This document shows, in pieces, positions 11,068 through 24,245 of a stretch of DNA of 64,000 bases (positions are counted from its first letter, which is position 1; each line of letters begins with the position of its first letter). The notes under the pieces are model-generated. The model worked only from the letters and a program-made list of their open reading frames with translations, was not told where the DNA came from and searched no databases. The stretch lies in contig WELB01000028.1 in the NCBI GenBank assembly GCA_009602725.1, positions 668,027 through 732,026 on the forward strand, given 5' to 3'. A program made the position numbers and the translations under genes. This DNA is from Spirogloea muscicola. Its lineage: Eukaryota; Streptophyta; Zygnematophyceae; Spirogloeales; Spirogloeaceae.

Positions 11068-14000
11068 TCAACTCAGCACCTTAGGTAATGGCAAACCAGC
11101 TCCAAATGCTCGCAGATTCTGGAGCATTTCGACAACGACAATCATTGGTGGCCTTTGGTTTGGAGTACTGGAGCAGCACAGTAGCCCTGCTTTTAAGGCT
11201 CCCTTCATCTCGTCCACGTTCTGGGGAACAAATGGAGCTAGAGCCACATCGATGCACTTTGAAGGCTTCTCATTTTGAAGGCATGCTCGCACCCAACTTA
11301 TCAAGTTGCCCCCAATTGCAATTTCAGTCTGAAAGAAAGGGGGGTCAACAGGTCGCTTGCCGGTGACGGTCTCCAGAATCATGACTCCAAAACTGAAGAC
11401 GTCGCTTCGCTCAGTATATTGGCCCAGAGCGCCATCTGGAGCCCAATATCCAACTGTGCCTGCAGATATGCAGCAATCATGGTGTTGCGTTCATGGCTTG
11501 CAGAAGATCTGATTTCTCTCTGTACGAGGCCGTTAGTCTGAGGTGCCACAAGCAGCATGTACAAGTATGTGCAGTGAGAAATTCATCCTTCTTGCATAGT
11601 GCCAAAGAAGCCGATGACAAACAATTCAATGGCACTCGGAAAGAAATGCCATTGAAGTGCTCGAAGCAGTTACCTGCAGCCGTGGTTGACAAGTGCGTGT
11701 CATGTGCCTGAAAAGTTCGTGCAAGCCCAAAATCCGCCACATAACCTTGACCTTGCTCATCCAAGAGGATATTGCTCGGCTTGACGTCCCTATGCACCAC
11801 CCGAGGTTTGCAATCATGGTGCAAGTACTTAAGCCCAATGGCCGCACCCAAAAAGACTTTACTCCGTGCAGACCAATGGTCAAACCCATCTGGCTTAGAA
11901 GGCACGCCCTTTCCCCCATGCACCAGTTGGTCAAGATTCCCGCCAGGCAAGAAAGGATAAATGAGCAGCATGTCCACGTCGCTGTCCTTGGGGATATACC
12001 AGCCCCGTAGCGGAACCAAATTGCGATGACTGATGCGACTCAGCGTCTCCACCTCAGCTTGGACCTCTCTCATGCCTTGCGTGCTGTTTGGTGCTAGCCT
12101 CTTCACTGCATACTTTTTGCCATCCTTCATCTGCGCACTGTTCAGCATCTTCATCTTAGTGGCCTGTATAATTGTGCAAGCCATAGGACATGAAAACAAT
12201 CGGGACATCAAGCACCAAGGAAACACACCAAGGAAGAAGGAAGAAATGATATGCAAGCAGGTCCGGCATATGCAAAGCTTGTGCTTCCATTATGTACGTA
12301 CCTATAGACTTTCCCAAAGCCGCCCAAACCAACGATGTGGTTGTCGTTGGAGTCCTCAGTTGCGACCATGAGCTCCTCATAGGTGAAGGGAGCTTGGAGT
12401 CTATCCTGAGTGATGGACAACTCAGCGCAGAAGTTCTCGATGCTCCGCTCCTTGTCTGTCATAGTTTTGTCCTTCTTCCGAGCCAAGCAACACAGCCGGA
12501 GCAATCCCGGTAACAGGAGGAGAAGGAGGACAATAGCCCCAACAACAATGCCATCAATTGCTCCCCCTGACAAGCTCGATGGCTTGTGCACTGGAGGTGG
12601 TGGGAAAGGAGGGAAAGAACGAGGTGCGGGAGCTGTCTTGCAGGCCACGTAAGGGCCGCCACACAAGGCGCCATTGCCAGAGAAGGAGCTGCTGCTGTAC
12701 TGACCAATAGAACCCCCAGGAATGGGCCCACTGAGTTTGTTATCTGAGACGTTAAAGAAGGAAGTAAGATTCAAATTAGCAAAGGACGCCGGGATGCTGC
12801 CATTGAGGTCATTGTTGGAAAGATCGAGGTAGGTAAGACTCGGCAAGTTGCCAATCCGCTCCGGTATGGGCCCGCTGAATGAGTTGCTTGCGGCCGAAAA
12901 ATTAGTGAGCTTGCTCAAGTCTCCAATTTCCGGGGGAAGACTGCCAGATAGGCGGTTGTTGGAAATGTCAAGATCTTGAAGATCTTGCAGACTTTGAGTG
13001 CTCGCAGGTACTCCTCCGGTCAAGTTGTTATGAGCTAGGTGAAATTCAATGCACTGCTTAGGTTGCCAAGCCACTCTGGAAATGGGCCAGAGAAGTTGTT
13101 ACTGTCCATCTCCAGGACTTGTAAGTTCTCCAGGTTGGAGAAGGTTGTCGGGATCGGTCCTGAGAGGCTGTTGCCAGTAAAGTAGAGCCCGTTGAGCTGC
13201 ACAAGTTCCCAACTGAGGCGGCAGGTGGCCACTTAATCTGCCAGTAAGTGCGAGTGAGCCGCTAAGTGACAATGCCAGCTGTGACACTTCTGCAATTTCT
13301 GTATCTGCTGACATGGTAACATGAGGCAAGCAATGGCTCCATCGAAGACGTAGTCCTAGCAGCACCTGTTGTAGCTCAGGTCCAGGTTGACCATTGCCGT
13401 GCAATTAGCAAGCTCTGGTGGCACTCCACCCTCCAAGCTGACACCAAACGAGCATTTGATAGTAGGTGATCTGACACTGCAAGGTCGACCTGATATATAG
13501 CACAGACTGCAACAGCACTCTAACAGCAGGCCTTACACTGCAGGTGCGATGAGAATCATAAGCGACCACAAATGTTTACAGTCAAATGCTTAATGGGCTG
13601 CCAAAGTCTTAGACGTTTTGCTTCTATCACCTGTTGTTGCTTGCCTGGATTTCGAAGAGGTTAGGCAGCTCCCCAAGCTCTTGCGGTACCCCTCCAACAA
13701 GCCTGCCATATTCAAATTGCAGAGTGCCACCTAATGAGCTATCAGGGTTGATGCTGGACATACCGTGAACAATCAAGATCTTGGAAGGCTACACGGGGAG
13801 TAAAACCTAGAGCCATGTACACATGCCTTGACCTGAGCCACTGGATTCTTGCAAATCACCCAAGCAGTTGATATGGGCGGCAAGAAACCCCTTACGAGTT
13901 GTAGCTCAGGCTCAGGTACCGGAGCTTTTTGCACTTGCTTAGCTGCTTCGGTATGCCGCCCGATAATCTGTAATTGGTACAGGAGGAAGGGCTCTGTCAA

Positions 14001-15826
14001 ACAATGCCATGGCAGCTGACTATGATGATTTGTATCCTGATTTCAAGGAAGGAAGCATGGAATCTGTCGGGTTCAACATTCATCAATGCCAAAAAGTCAG
14101 CGACAACAGAGTAATACCCACTTGTTGGAATACAAGAAGAGACTTGACAGATTAGCCAAGTTGCCATATGATGGAGGGATTGGGCCACTGAGTCTGTGGG
14201 CAAAGGTATGAGAGACTGTGAGCAGCATTCTTACAGGTCCTAAAAGCACAAAGGATGTGTATAGTATGATAACTCAGCAGAGCCCCTGTTTCTTGTGACA
14301 GACTTCTATTACTGCAGAATCAGAAACTGAGATGCAACGTATTTGTGTCGTGATTATTTTTGTCAAAAGCCTGAACACATGGGGCATCAGTACGACACTG
14401 TAGCAGAGCCCCCACTATCTGTGACACACTTTCAATACTGCAGGCTTAGACAGTGAATGACAATGTCTATCTATTTAGATCACATTGCACATAAGATGAA
14501 AGTCACATGCCACACAAGTTGGACTCTGACAGCTCGTGAGATCATTGAGAAATAATACTTCTGCAACAGCAGTTTCTGGCTACATGAGTAATACCTATTT
14601 CTCTGAACGTCGTGTTTGCCAAGTGACTTACAGTGACTGAGCTCTGGTGGAAGGCTACCAGTTAAGCTGCGCAAGAGACCATGCAAACGCATGGCCACTT
14701 GAAACATCTGCTCGAAGGTCTTGTGCCTCCTTGGTAAGTTGCTTGAGATCCACATGCTACTGTTACATCCAGGCTTAGATTGCAAAGTCTCGATTGTGTA
14801 CTTCTTATACTCTGTCAATCAGTAGAGCTAGCCATACCTGTTATCGGTTGCCAAGAAGGAGTACATGCTGGTAAGATTGCCATATTCAGGCGGAATTGTA
14901 CCAGTAATGCTGTTGATCAAGCACAGTCACACGAGTTAGCTTCTCGAGATGGCACAAGCTGCATGATAATTTCGGGTTGTGCTTGACGTGCAGCATATGT
15001 GAAGCAAACGAGCAAAGGCGCAGGACTGCGCACGTGTTCTTATCAAGCTCAAGGTTCGTCAGACTCCGGCAATTACCAACTGCTGGTGGCAGGGAGCCTG
15101 TCAGCCTGTTCACGTATGTGTCAGATCAAGTTACTTCCAGACAACATGCATCAAGCAGGCCACAACATGCATGGGAGCAGTCTTGATGGAAGTGTTAGAC
15201 ATACTGCTGTGGCCAGCCACACCATCACACTACTTTGGAGAGGAATGCAGTATTGAAAGTACTTGTTGTTGGAGAGGATGAGCTCAGTGAGAGTTCCACT
15301 CATCCCAAGCTCGGGGGGCAGGCTTCCAGATATACTGCATGACGGCAGCAAGGAGAGATGACATCAGGGATTGTTCATGATTGGTTGGCTTAGACCTTGA
15401 TTTCTCTGTATTGTTGCAGACGACCATCAGTACATAGCTTGCCACGTGCGTACGTGGTCACTGACCCATTGCTCGAGATGAAAAGGACCTGTAGAAGGGA
15501 CAGGTTTGCCAGTGAAGCGGGGAACCCCCCGCTTAATCTGCAACATGTTGTAAGGCTTGCCATGAGTGCACAGCAGTGTCGCATCACCTTCCCAATGGCA
15601 ACTCTCTGAAAGTAGCGAATCCAATGTGGCCAGGCTCTTTTGTGCACAAACAGCAGTCAGCTCCCTCATGAAGTGGAAGCTTGTTGGGCGACACGACCTG
15701 CACGTAGGGACAGCAGAGCAGGCCTACACGCCTGAAACTTGGGCAAAAGGCATATTGGCACCTACTGGTTGTTATTGACATAGAGATTGCTCAGACTTGC
15801 GCAGTTTCCCAACTCCAAAGCCCTTG
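11068..15826 (-). CDS. LRR receptor-like kinase gene B, 5' end lost to a retroelement
   Basis: Paralogue of gene A on the opposite strand. Exons read downward: a partial LRR exon 15826-15766; complete 72-nt LRR exons starting at 15537, 15334, 15105, 14909, 14666, 14193, 13967, 13702 and 13437; then 13237-12302, 12137-11674 and 11459-11068. The long exon gives the final LRRs, a Pro-rich stretch, a clear transmembrane helix (GIVVGAIVLLLLLLPGLL) followed by CCLARKKDK, and the glycine loop GLGGFGKVY. The kinase has YAVKRL, HRDVKPSN, DFG and APD. It lacks the signal peptide and LRRNT cap seen in A; that side abuts retroelement sequence. Two frame breaks appear in the 13237-12302 exon: two bases lost near 13213 and one near 13045. 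It is probably a pseudogene, although the kinase half is open. Confidence 0.8.
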
Positions 15827-16760
15827 GTCCTCCACCAGGTTGCACGCCCACAATGTCAAGTGTGCGGCGATGATGACGTCCCTGGGCATCCGTGGTGATA
15901 GGCATGATGTTGTTCACTTCCACGACCGCACGGTACCCGGCGTCGCGCATCAAACCCGCCAGAGCATCACGGAGGAGGTTGTGGATGCCCACCACTTCTG
16001 GTCCGGTGGGGCATCGCAGCATGTGAGTGGCGAGCTCAGCACTCTCTGCACGGAAGCCGCACTCACACTGACGCACCCCAATCAGGCTATTAGGTGGGAG
16101 GCCGAGGAAGAGTTGAAGCAACGTCTGAAAGGCCTCGGAGCTGATGCTGAAGGTGCTGGCCACCGCGTGTGAGGTGATCCAGTCTGTGGCTCCAGGTGTG
16201 GCGAGGGAAGTGATTCTTGCCAGGCTCCTTGGATAGTTGTGAATCTCTGGCAGCCTCCTCAAGCTTTTGCGGCGCTCATCTTCCACTGCCATAACCAGTC
16301 TGGATTGTGCCCCTCTATCCGAAGCTTGGGCGAGGGCGGAGAATGGCGTCAGTAGGGGTTGTATACAGGGGAAAGAGCCGATTGCCGAGTCACGGATGCT
16401 CCTCAGATCCGCTTGGAAGGGTAAGGAGCCTTCCTCCACGTTGCGTACGGGATCGTGGAGGCAAGGGAAGCGCATGGGAAGCATAGAGGCGATCTGGTGC
16501 CAGCAGCCCAGGAAGGCTGCTTGCGCCGTCTGCTCCAACGACCGGCAGCCAAGGCCGCCCATGCGAGTAGGGAGGGAAGCCTGGAGGGCAGATGAAGCGG
16601 AGGGGAAAGAGGAAGATTGTAGAAGGGATGCCAGGGACTGCAAGAGACTGCAGCAGGGAGTTGTCGAATTCCTTGTAGAGCTCGCCCACCATGCCCATTG
16701 GGGCGACTGTCCGACTAAAAAGAGCTGTGAGGGCCAAAAGCGCTGTAAGAGGCCGGCCAG
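15827..16760 (-). mobile_element. Retroelement ORF fragment with zinc finger and RLE-like region
   Basis: The minus-strand frame from 16643 reads GGLGCRSLEQTAQAAFLGCW, a pattern typical of the region after the reverse transcriptase in non-LTR elements. It then has a C-x-C-x11-H-x3-C finger (CECGF...HMLRC) and an HN...RRTLDIVG stretch resembling restriction-like endonuclease domains of R2/NeSL/Dualen-type elements. GELYKEFDNSLLQSLA lies just upstream in a neighbouring frame. The reverse transcriptase core is absent, so it is 5'-truncated. The 3' end is also missing: after GGGPR the frame runs straight into an LRR exon of gene B. Related copies lie at 25523-26460 (-) and 44790-45240 (+). The element class is an inference. 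Confidence 0.7.
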
Positions 16761-17784
16761 AAAAAAGAGAGGATGCTTTCAGGAGAGTGGCAGTGGCTGT
16801 GAGAGGCCAGCCCGGGGAAAAAATTGTACGAAGTTCGAAAGAAGCCAGAGAAAGCGCTAAAGCACACAGAGAATCAAGTAGCCACGAAACACTCAGTGAC
16901 ATCTGTTGAGCAGCCGCAAGAAAGGAAGGACTAAACAAGGGCTTGATTGGCCGGGAGGCGCAAATTTTTGAAACTTCTCTTCGATGAATTCTGTGAGCTA
17001 TTTCTTTTGCAAATGGTCGCACAACAAGAAGTGAACTCTTCCTAAGGAAGATGACTGTGTAATAAATGTCGGAGGGCCTGAGTGGCCAAGTGGCTAAAGA
17101 GGGCAAGGGCTGTGAAAAGGTTACTATAGTTTACAATATGAAATGCCAGCCCGACATGAATTGACAAGGTCCGAAGGGGCCGGTCAGGGCTGCGACACAT
17201 AGGCAAAGGAGAAGCTCTTTCAATTCACGGCAATGGCTGTGAGGTATGGACACGGTCCACACCTTCGGGAAGTATTAGCTCCTCCGATTTACAGCAATCG
17301 CTGTTAGAAGAAGTGGCTCTTCCAATCGGGGCAAGGGCTGTGATAAGCCAGCCCGAACAAACAGTTGACAAGGTTCGGAGGGGCCAAACTACGAAGGGGC
17401 CAAAAGCGCTATCTCAGAGTTGGGGTAGGATGAATCACTCAATAATTATGAGAGGCCACCAAAAGGAATGTACAAGGTCTGAAAGGGCCAGATGGCGCGA
17501 AAAATAGGATACTAGTCTCCAAGACCGTCGGGTCGCTTGCTCAAGTGTACAGGATGCGCCTTGCAACCTCCCTGCAGCGGTCCTTCGGTTTTGCCGTCGA
17601 CTTGCGTGCAGGTCGGGCCTTGGCTGCTGCCTCCGGGTTCTGCCAGGGCGACTTTTCGCCCTCTAGTCATTCTGACTTGCACTCGCCGACGAGAGGATAT
17701 TGAGCGCCCACTTGCTGACGTCTGAAAGGGCCGGATGGCGCAAAAGAGAGAAGGGCTCGCCCATTGAGGATAGGGGCTGGAAAA
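16761..17784 (+). repeat. Cluster of hairpin repeat modules
   Basis: Several copies of the GGGCTGT..CCAGCCC hairpin, followed by GACAAGGTNCGAAGGGGCC-like sequence, lie in tandem at about 16795-16850, 17105-17190, 17225-17290, 17320-17400 and 17440-17490. They differ at many positions. There is no gene. The block fills part of the spacer between the divergently arranged receptor kinases B and C. Confidence 0.6.
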
Positions 17785-18785
17785 GAAGAAGAAGTGGCTC
17801 TCCCAATGGGGGCAAGGGCTGTGAGAAGCCAGCCCGAAAAGAATTGACAAGTTTCGAAGGGGCCAAACTACGAGCTAAGCAGCGACTGCGGGGCCTGAAG
17901 AGGCTATGGCAGAACGGGGGAGGATGGACCACTTAGTAGTTACGAGTGAGGAGCCTCACATCCGACAGACTAGCTGCCGGTAAACTATCCCCCTGACGAA
18001 AGCCGGAGGCCGCAGCGAGAGCACGGCCAGCACGCAGATGCAAGGCGTGGGCCATGGACCGCTGGAGGGAGACGGACAAGCGCATACGATACACCTGAGC
18101 CCACGAGCCAGCGGCGTTGAAGTCAGCCGGCTCACCGCGCCTGCGGGACACAGCGCGCCGTGCAAGCCTGGCCAACAGGTCGAGCCAGTGGGATCCGAGA
18201 GCCCCATGCACGTCCACAGCCAGGGGGACGAACTCGTCACTGGAACTGGAAAAAGCCAGCCCAGAAAAGAATGAACAAAGGACGAGAAGGGGCCAGGGGA
18301 AGTACGAAGAACAACAAGCACAGAAAAGAAACGAAACAGCTACGAAGCACTCAGTAACCCGAAGCACTCAGTAACCCGCAAAAGCAGGATACTAGTCTCC
18401 AAGACGGCGCGCTGTGTCCCGCAGGCGCGGTGAGCCGGCTGACTTCAACGCCGCTGGCTCGTGGGCTCAGCTTTATCGTATGCGCTTGTCCGTCTCCCTC
18501 CAGCGGTCCATGGCCCACGCCTTGCATCTGCGTGCTGGCCGTGCTCTCGCTGCGGCCTCCGGCTTTCGTCAGGGGGATAGTTTACCGGCAGCTAGTCTGT
18601 CGGATGTGAGGCTCCTCACTCGTAACTACTAAGTGGTCCATCCTCCCCCGTTCTGCCATAGCCTCTTCAGGCCCCGCAGTCGCTGCTTAGCTCGTAGTTT
18701 GGCCCCTTCGAACCTTGTCAATTCTTTTCGGGCTGGCTTCTCACAGCCCTTGCCCCCATTGGGAGAGCCACTTCTCCAAGACGGC
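17785..18785. repeat. Inverted repeat of a retroelement 3' end
   Basis: The left arm, about 17790-18145, and the right arm, about 18410-18780, are reverse complements with only a few mismatches seen. Each arm encodes the retroelement C-terminal tail (FNAAGSWAQ...LLTRNY; minus strand 18367-17933, plus strand 18414-18632), the stop codon, and a 3' region ending in the GGGCTGGCTTCTCACAGCCC hairpin. The spacer also contains a hairpin module (18240-18300) and a short CACTCAGTAACCC direct repeat at about 18345-18378. This sits close to the symmetry axis of the B/C receptor kinase pair. Confidence 0.8.
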
Positions 18786-20032
18786 AGCAAGAGGCGCAAC
18801 TACCCCGTAGGATGATGACTAAGTAACCTTTAGTTAGCAGCCGCAAGTCAGAAAGGGCGCGATGAGAAAATTTCTGAAGGACATTGAGGAGAAGGCCTTA
18901 AAGGGCAGCCTCCCCGGGGCAGCGGGGGATCACGCGTCAAGGCGGCTGTGCCGATATTCTGGGCCCCGTTATTCCAGGCTGGGGCCGCCGCTTCGTGCGG
19001 CGATGGCCGCGCCACCAATCTCGGCGGCATTGACCACGCGAGCAAGCAAGCGCGGCCAGATTAACTGGTGGCTGGGAGCAAGGCGTGTAAAAAAGAAAGT
19101 GCTCTCCCATAGGTGGGGTCTGGGTGGTACAAGGGGCACGGGCTAAGCTTGTGGCAGCAGCAGAAGGAAGGCATCGCAGGACGTTGAGGAGGATGCTGGA
19201 GTTTGAGAGCATTGGGTGGGATTTGGGCAAGAGTCATCTCCATCAGCATAACAGAATCCACCATTTGGGGTCGCTATGCACGCCTTGTCGTGCCATATCC
19301 CGTCGGTGGCTCGTTACTGCTGTACATTTGACAATGATGGTGACGGGCTGCACGCATGGACATATAAGGGGGACTGATATTTAGGTCTATGGTGAAAGAA
19401 ATCGAGAAATTGTGAGCTTTCTAAAGGGGGCGAGGGCTGTGAAAAGCCAGCCCGAAAATAACAGACAAGGTCCGAAGGGGCCAGAAAAGGTTGCAAGCAC
19501 GGCACCTCCAGCTTAGCTTTGATTGAGGCATATACCCTATCTGCCAGTGCCACAAATGGCATCGGTGCACAGAATCATGCTGCCATCGCTCAAAGAGAAG
19601 CCCACGAAGTAGCCAAAACGCCCAGAAGCCGGCTCCAAGGGATGTGACTCACTTTGACAAATTGTCGTGGGTCGGTTCCGGTTAGGCAGTGGCAGGGTCA
19701 TGGTAGGCAACTCGTGAATATGATGGTCGTGCAACACTGGCCATTAGGACCAGGGCTGCCAATTTGGCCAGACGGACCCAAAAGATTAATACGAAGTAAG
19801 CTCTTCCAAAGGGGCTCAGCCCAAAACACATTCTGATTCATTTGGGTGAGTGCAGGTCAAAGCATGCAACAGCTCCCAGTCTAGAGGGAGCTGACCACTA
19901 TTTGTGCACATAAGAGCCTGAGTGCTGGCCACATTGAATTGAGTACTCTCAGAGAGTCGTGTTGCGATTTCAAGTCCATGCAACTCTGCTGAAGAGTGCA
20001 TCTTAATGGACAAGCCTTCCAATATAATGCAG
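18786..20032. other. Spacer upstream of pseudogene C, repeats only
   Basis: A GCGCGGCCAGATTAACTGGTGGCTGGGAG module lies at 19048-19080 and a hairpin module at 19425-19490. No gene is seen. This is where the signal-peptide and LRRNT exons of gene C would be expected by comparison with gene A, and they are absent. Confidence 0.5.
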
Positions 20033-23000
20033 ATTAAGCGGATAGTTCCCCGCTTTGCTGGCGAGATTGCCCCTCTTACAGATCCTCTCTATTACGATCA
20101 ATCGGTAAGTGACCACATACACATGCAGACTCTTTGTCGTCTGCAACAGTCACGAAAGTCAAAGTCCAAGCCGATCCTTTGTTGACCCCTGATGTTATTC
20201 CTGCTTGCTGCGGCCATGCAGTATATCTGGAAGCCTGCCCGCCGAGCTTGGGATGAGTGGCACTCTCACCGACCTTTTGGTTTCCGACAACAAGTACATT
20301 GAAATACTGCACTCCTCTTGAAGCTTGTGTGATGTTGTGGCTGGCACATAGCATTGTGCTTTGTTTCATCAAGAGCGTTCCCCTGCATATCGATGTCAGC
20401 CTAAGGAATGTTTGATGGGGAGAACCCTAATTCTGACACATGCCTGAACAGGCTGACAGGCTCCCTGCCACCAGCAACTAGCAGTTGCCAAAGTATGACA
20501 GACCTTGAGCTTGACAACAACAAGTGCGCAGTCCTGCCTTTGCTCTTTTACTTAATGTCACACGTGCTGCACATCAAGCTCAACTCTACATAATCATGCA
20601 GCTTGTGCCATCTCGAGAAGCTAAAGTGTATGACTGTGCTATATCGACAGCCTTACTGGTCCGATTCCGCCTGGATATGGCAACCTTACCAGCTTGAACT
20701 CCTTCGTGGCGTTCAACAACAGGTGCGCTGATTAACAGAGTACAAAGACTATGCAGTCGATATTCAGGGGACTAAGCCTCTGTTACAGTGGCATGTGGAT
20801 GTGAAGCCACGCACGAAAGAGTCACAGGACCTCCAAGCAGCTCAAATAAACGGCCATGCGTTTGTATGCTTTCTTGCGCAGCTTAACAGGTAGCCTCCCA
20901 CCCGAGCTCAGCCACTGTAGGTCACTTGACTCGCTTGACCTTAACAGCAACAGGTACTCCTCATCTAGCCCAACAAGTGGACTCCCCAAAAAGTTTGTTG
21001 TAAATCATCTCACGACCAGCTGTTAGTCCTACTTAATTTGGCATGTAACTTTCCCTCTTGTGCGCAACATGATCTGATTAAATAGGCATTGTCATTCACT
21101 GTGTAAGCCTGCAGTGTCAGAAGTGTGTCACAAACAGTGAGGCTCTGTACAGTGGTGTATTGATACCCATCGGGCTTCAGGCTTCTGATAAAGAATTATG
21201 AGAGAGACACGCTGCATCTCAATTTCTGATTCTGCAGTAGTAGAAGTCTGTCACATAAAGTGGGGCTCTGCATGATTGTGTACTGACTGTCACATTCTTC
21301 ATGCTTGTGGAACCTGTGAGAATGCTGCTCACAGTCTCTCATACCTTTTTCACAAACTCATTGGGCCCATCCCTCCAACATATGGCAACTTGGCAAATTT
21401 GTCATACCTCTCATTGTCTTCCAACAAGTGGGCAATACTCATATGTTGTCGACTGGTCATTTGGCATTGATGAATCCTGAACCTGACAGTTTCCATGTAC
21501 CTTCCATAAAGTCAGGATACAAACCATCGTAGTCATCTGAGCACGGCATTGTTTTATAGAGCCCTTCATTTTGTACCAACTACAGATTATCGGGCGGCAT
21601 ACCGAAGAAGCTAAGCAAGTGCAAAAAGCTCCGGTACCTGAGCCTGAGCTTCAAGTTGTAAGGGGTCTCTTGCTGCCCATGTCAACTGCTTGGGTGACTA
21701 TTCAGTTTCTCAAGGAGGCATGTGTACGTGGCTCTAGACTCCACTCTCGGTGTACCTTCCAAGATCTTATTTGTCCACAGTATGTCCAACACCAACCCTA
21801 ATAGCTCATGAGGTGGCACTGTGCATATTAAACATTGCAGGCTTGTTGGAGGGGTACCGCAAGAGCTTGGGGAGCTGCCTAATCTCCTCATCTTCCAGGC
21901 AAGCAACAACAGGTGATAGAAGCAAAAGGTTTGAGAGTTTTGCAGCAAATTACAGCATGTGACTGTAGATTTTTGCGAAAGGTTATGATTCTCATCACGC
22001 CTGCAGTGTCAGGCCAACTGGATATGGTGTGCTGTTTCAGTCTTTGCTATGTATGAGGTCGACCTTGCAGGTGTCAGATCACCCACTATCAAATGCTCGT
22101 TTGTGTCAGCTTGGAGGGTGGAGTGCCACCAGAGCTTGCAAATTGCAGGAAAATGGTCAACCTGATCCTGAGCTACATCAGGTGCTGAGCTAAGACTGCG
22201 TCTTCATTGGAGCCATTGCTTGCCTGAGTTACCATGCCAGCAGATACATAAATTGCAGAAGAGTTGCAGCTGGCATTGTCATTTAGCGGGTCACTCGCAC
22301 TTACTGGCAGGTTAAGTGGCCTTGTGCCGCCTCAGTTGGGGAGACTTGTGCTGCTCAACGAGCTGAACTTAGAAGAGCTCTAAGTTAATGGACCGATCCC
22401 GACAACCTTCTCCAACTTGAAGAATTTTGCAAGCGCTGGCGATGGAAAATAACAACTTCTCTGGCCCATTCCCAGAGTGGCTTGGCAACCTAAGCAGTGC
22501 ATCGAGTATTTACCTAGGTTACACCAACTTGATCGGAGGAGTACCTGCGAGCATTCAAAGTGCAAAATGTCTAAGTTCTTGATATCTCCAAGAATTGCCT
22601 AACTGGCAGTCTACGCTCATTATATTCTCGGCTGCAAGCAACTCATTCAGCGGGCCCATACCGCAGGGTATTGGCAACTTGCCGAGTCTTACCTACCTCG
22701 ATCTTTCCAACAATGACCTCAATGGCAGCATCCCGGCGTCCTTTGCTAATTTGAATCTTACTTCCTTCTTGAACGTCTCAGATAACAACCTCAATGGGCC
22801 CATTCCTGGGGGTTCTTTTTATCAGTACAGCAGCAGCTCCTTCTCTGGCAATGGCGCCTTGTGTGGCGGCCCTTACGTGGCCTGCAAGACATCTCCCCCA
22901 CCTCGTTCTCTTCCTTCTTCCCCACCACCTCCAGTGCACAAGCCATCGAGCTTATCAGGGGGGGCAATTGACGGCATTGTTGTCGGTGCTATTGTCCTCC

Positions 23001-24040
23001 TTCTCCTCCGGGATTGCACCGGCTGTGTTGCTTAGCTTGGAAGAAGGACAAAACTATGACAGAGAAGGAGCGGAGCATCAAGAACTTCTGCTCCGAGTTG
23101 TCCATCACTGAGGATAGACTCCAAGCTCCCTTCACCTACGAGGAGCTCATGGTTGCAACTGATGACTTCAATGACGACCACATTGTTGGCGAAGGCGGCT
23201 ACAGGAAAGTCTATGGGTATGTACATTGCCCTGCTTGCAAGCGGTGTGTTATTCTTGATGTTTGTTGTCCTGGTCATTCTTATATCCTTAGCTCTTTCTT
23301 ATCCTATGGCAAACTTTCACTCCGATGCAACATTCTGAGCAGTGCGCAGATGAGGGATGGGCAAAAGTATGCCGTGAAGAAGCTGGCACCAGTCAACAAG
23401 CAAGGACTGAGATCGGTGAAAGCTGAGGTGGAGACATTGAGTCGCATTCATCACCGCCATCTGGTCCCTCTACGGGGCTGGTACATCCCTAAGGACAGCG
23501 ACGTGGACATGCTGCTCAACTATCCATTCTTGCCTGGCGGGAATCTTGACCAATTGGTGCACGGGGGAAAGGGCGCGCCAACAAAGCTAGAAGGGTTTGA
23601 TCACTGGGCTGCACGTAAGCAGGTCATCTTGGGTGCAGCAGTTGGGCTTAAGTAGCTGCATCACGATTGCGGAACTCGGGTGCTGCATAGGGACGTCAAG
23701 CCATGCAACACCTTCTTGGATGAACATGGTCAAGGCTACGTGGCGGATTTTGGGCTTGCACGAATCTTTCAAGCACATGACACTTCTTGTCAACCATGGC
23801 TGCAGGTAACTCCCGATGCCCTCCAATGTCCGTTTCTCTGGCATCGTGCAAGGAAAATGTGTTGACACATGCTGGTAGAGGCACCTCAGACTGCCTGGCA
23901 ATCCCTATGGGTCATCTTTCCTGCAACTCATGACGGGTCACGATGATGCACATGGGCAGGCACAGTCGGGTGTGTCGGTCCAGACTGCGCCCAAGCGCCG
24001 AGCTTGACCAAGCTGAGAAAGTATTTGTCCAGTAAGCCTG
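20033..24040 (+). pseudogene. LRR receptor-like kinase pseudogene C
   Basis: Head-to-head copy of gene B. Recognisable 72-nt LRR exons start at 20033, 20222, 20452, 20651, 20882, 21356, 21586, 21841 and 22110, followed by 22311-23216, 23343-23805 and a decayed exon from 23960. Defects: an in-frame TAG at 20043 in the first exon; the splice acceptor before 21356 is AA instead of AG; a TAA at 22381; frame shifts near 22430 and 22560-22620; a shift inside the transmembrane region near 23010; glycine-loop GEGGYRKVY, which has lost its third glycine; a TAG at 23653 where B has Tyr; and one base lost near 23785. After about 24010 the last kinase exon no longer aligns. It cannot encode a kinase. The long final-LRR exon keeps good similarity to B. 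Confidence 0.9.
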
Positions 24041-24245
24041 ACATTCAAGAGCAAAGACTGCTCTTTGAGCATCCAGCTGGCTGGTTACCTAAGCTGGCTC
24101 GTTTGATTAGCTCTCAAAGATGAACTAGACGATATGGTCAACAACAAATCGGTTTCGTCAGTGGAGACAAGGCAGACATCATCAAGTAGCAGATTGACTC
24201 ATGATGACCTCATCAACTCATTCAGGAGATGTCTTTAACAACGCA
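24041..24245. other. Junction region, nothing recognised
   Basis: This lies between the decayed 3' end of pseudogene C and the LRR relic. No motif was identified. It may be further decayed kinase sequence. Confidence 0.3.

Noticed and set aside
16267-16860. 197-codon plus-strand frame
   Set aside because: It is the antisense of the retroelement ORF, with basic low-complexity composition and no motif.
17120-17500. Possible CRISPR-like or tandem array of hairpins
   Set aside because: Spacing and sequence vary between units and the copies are dispersed over the window, which fits accumulated insertions.
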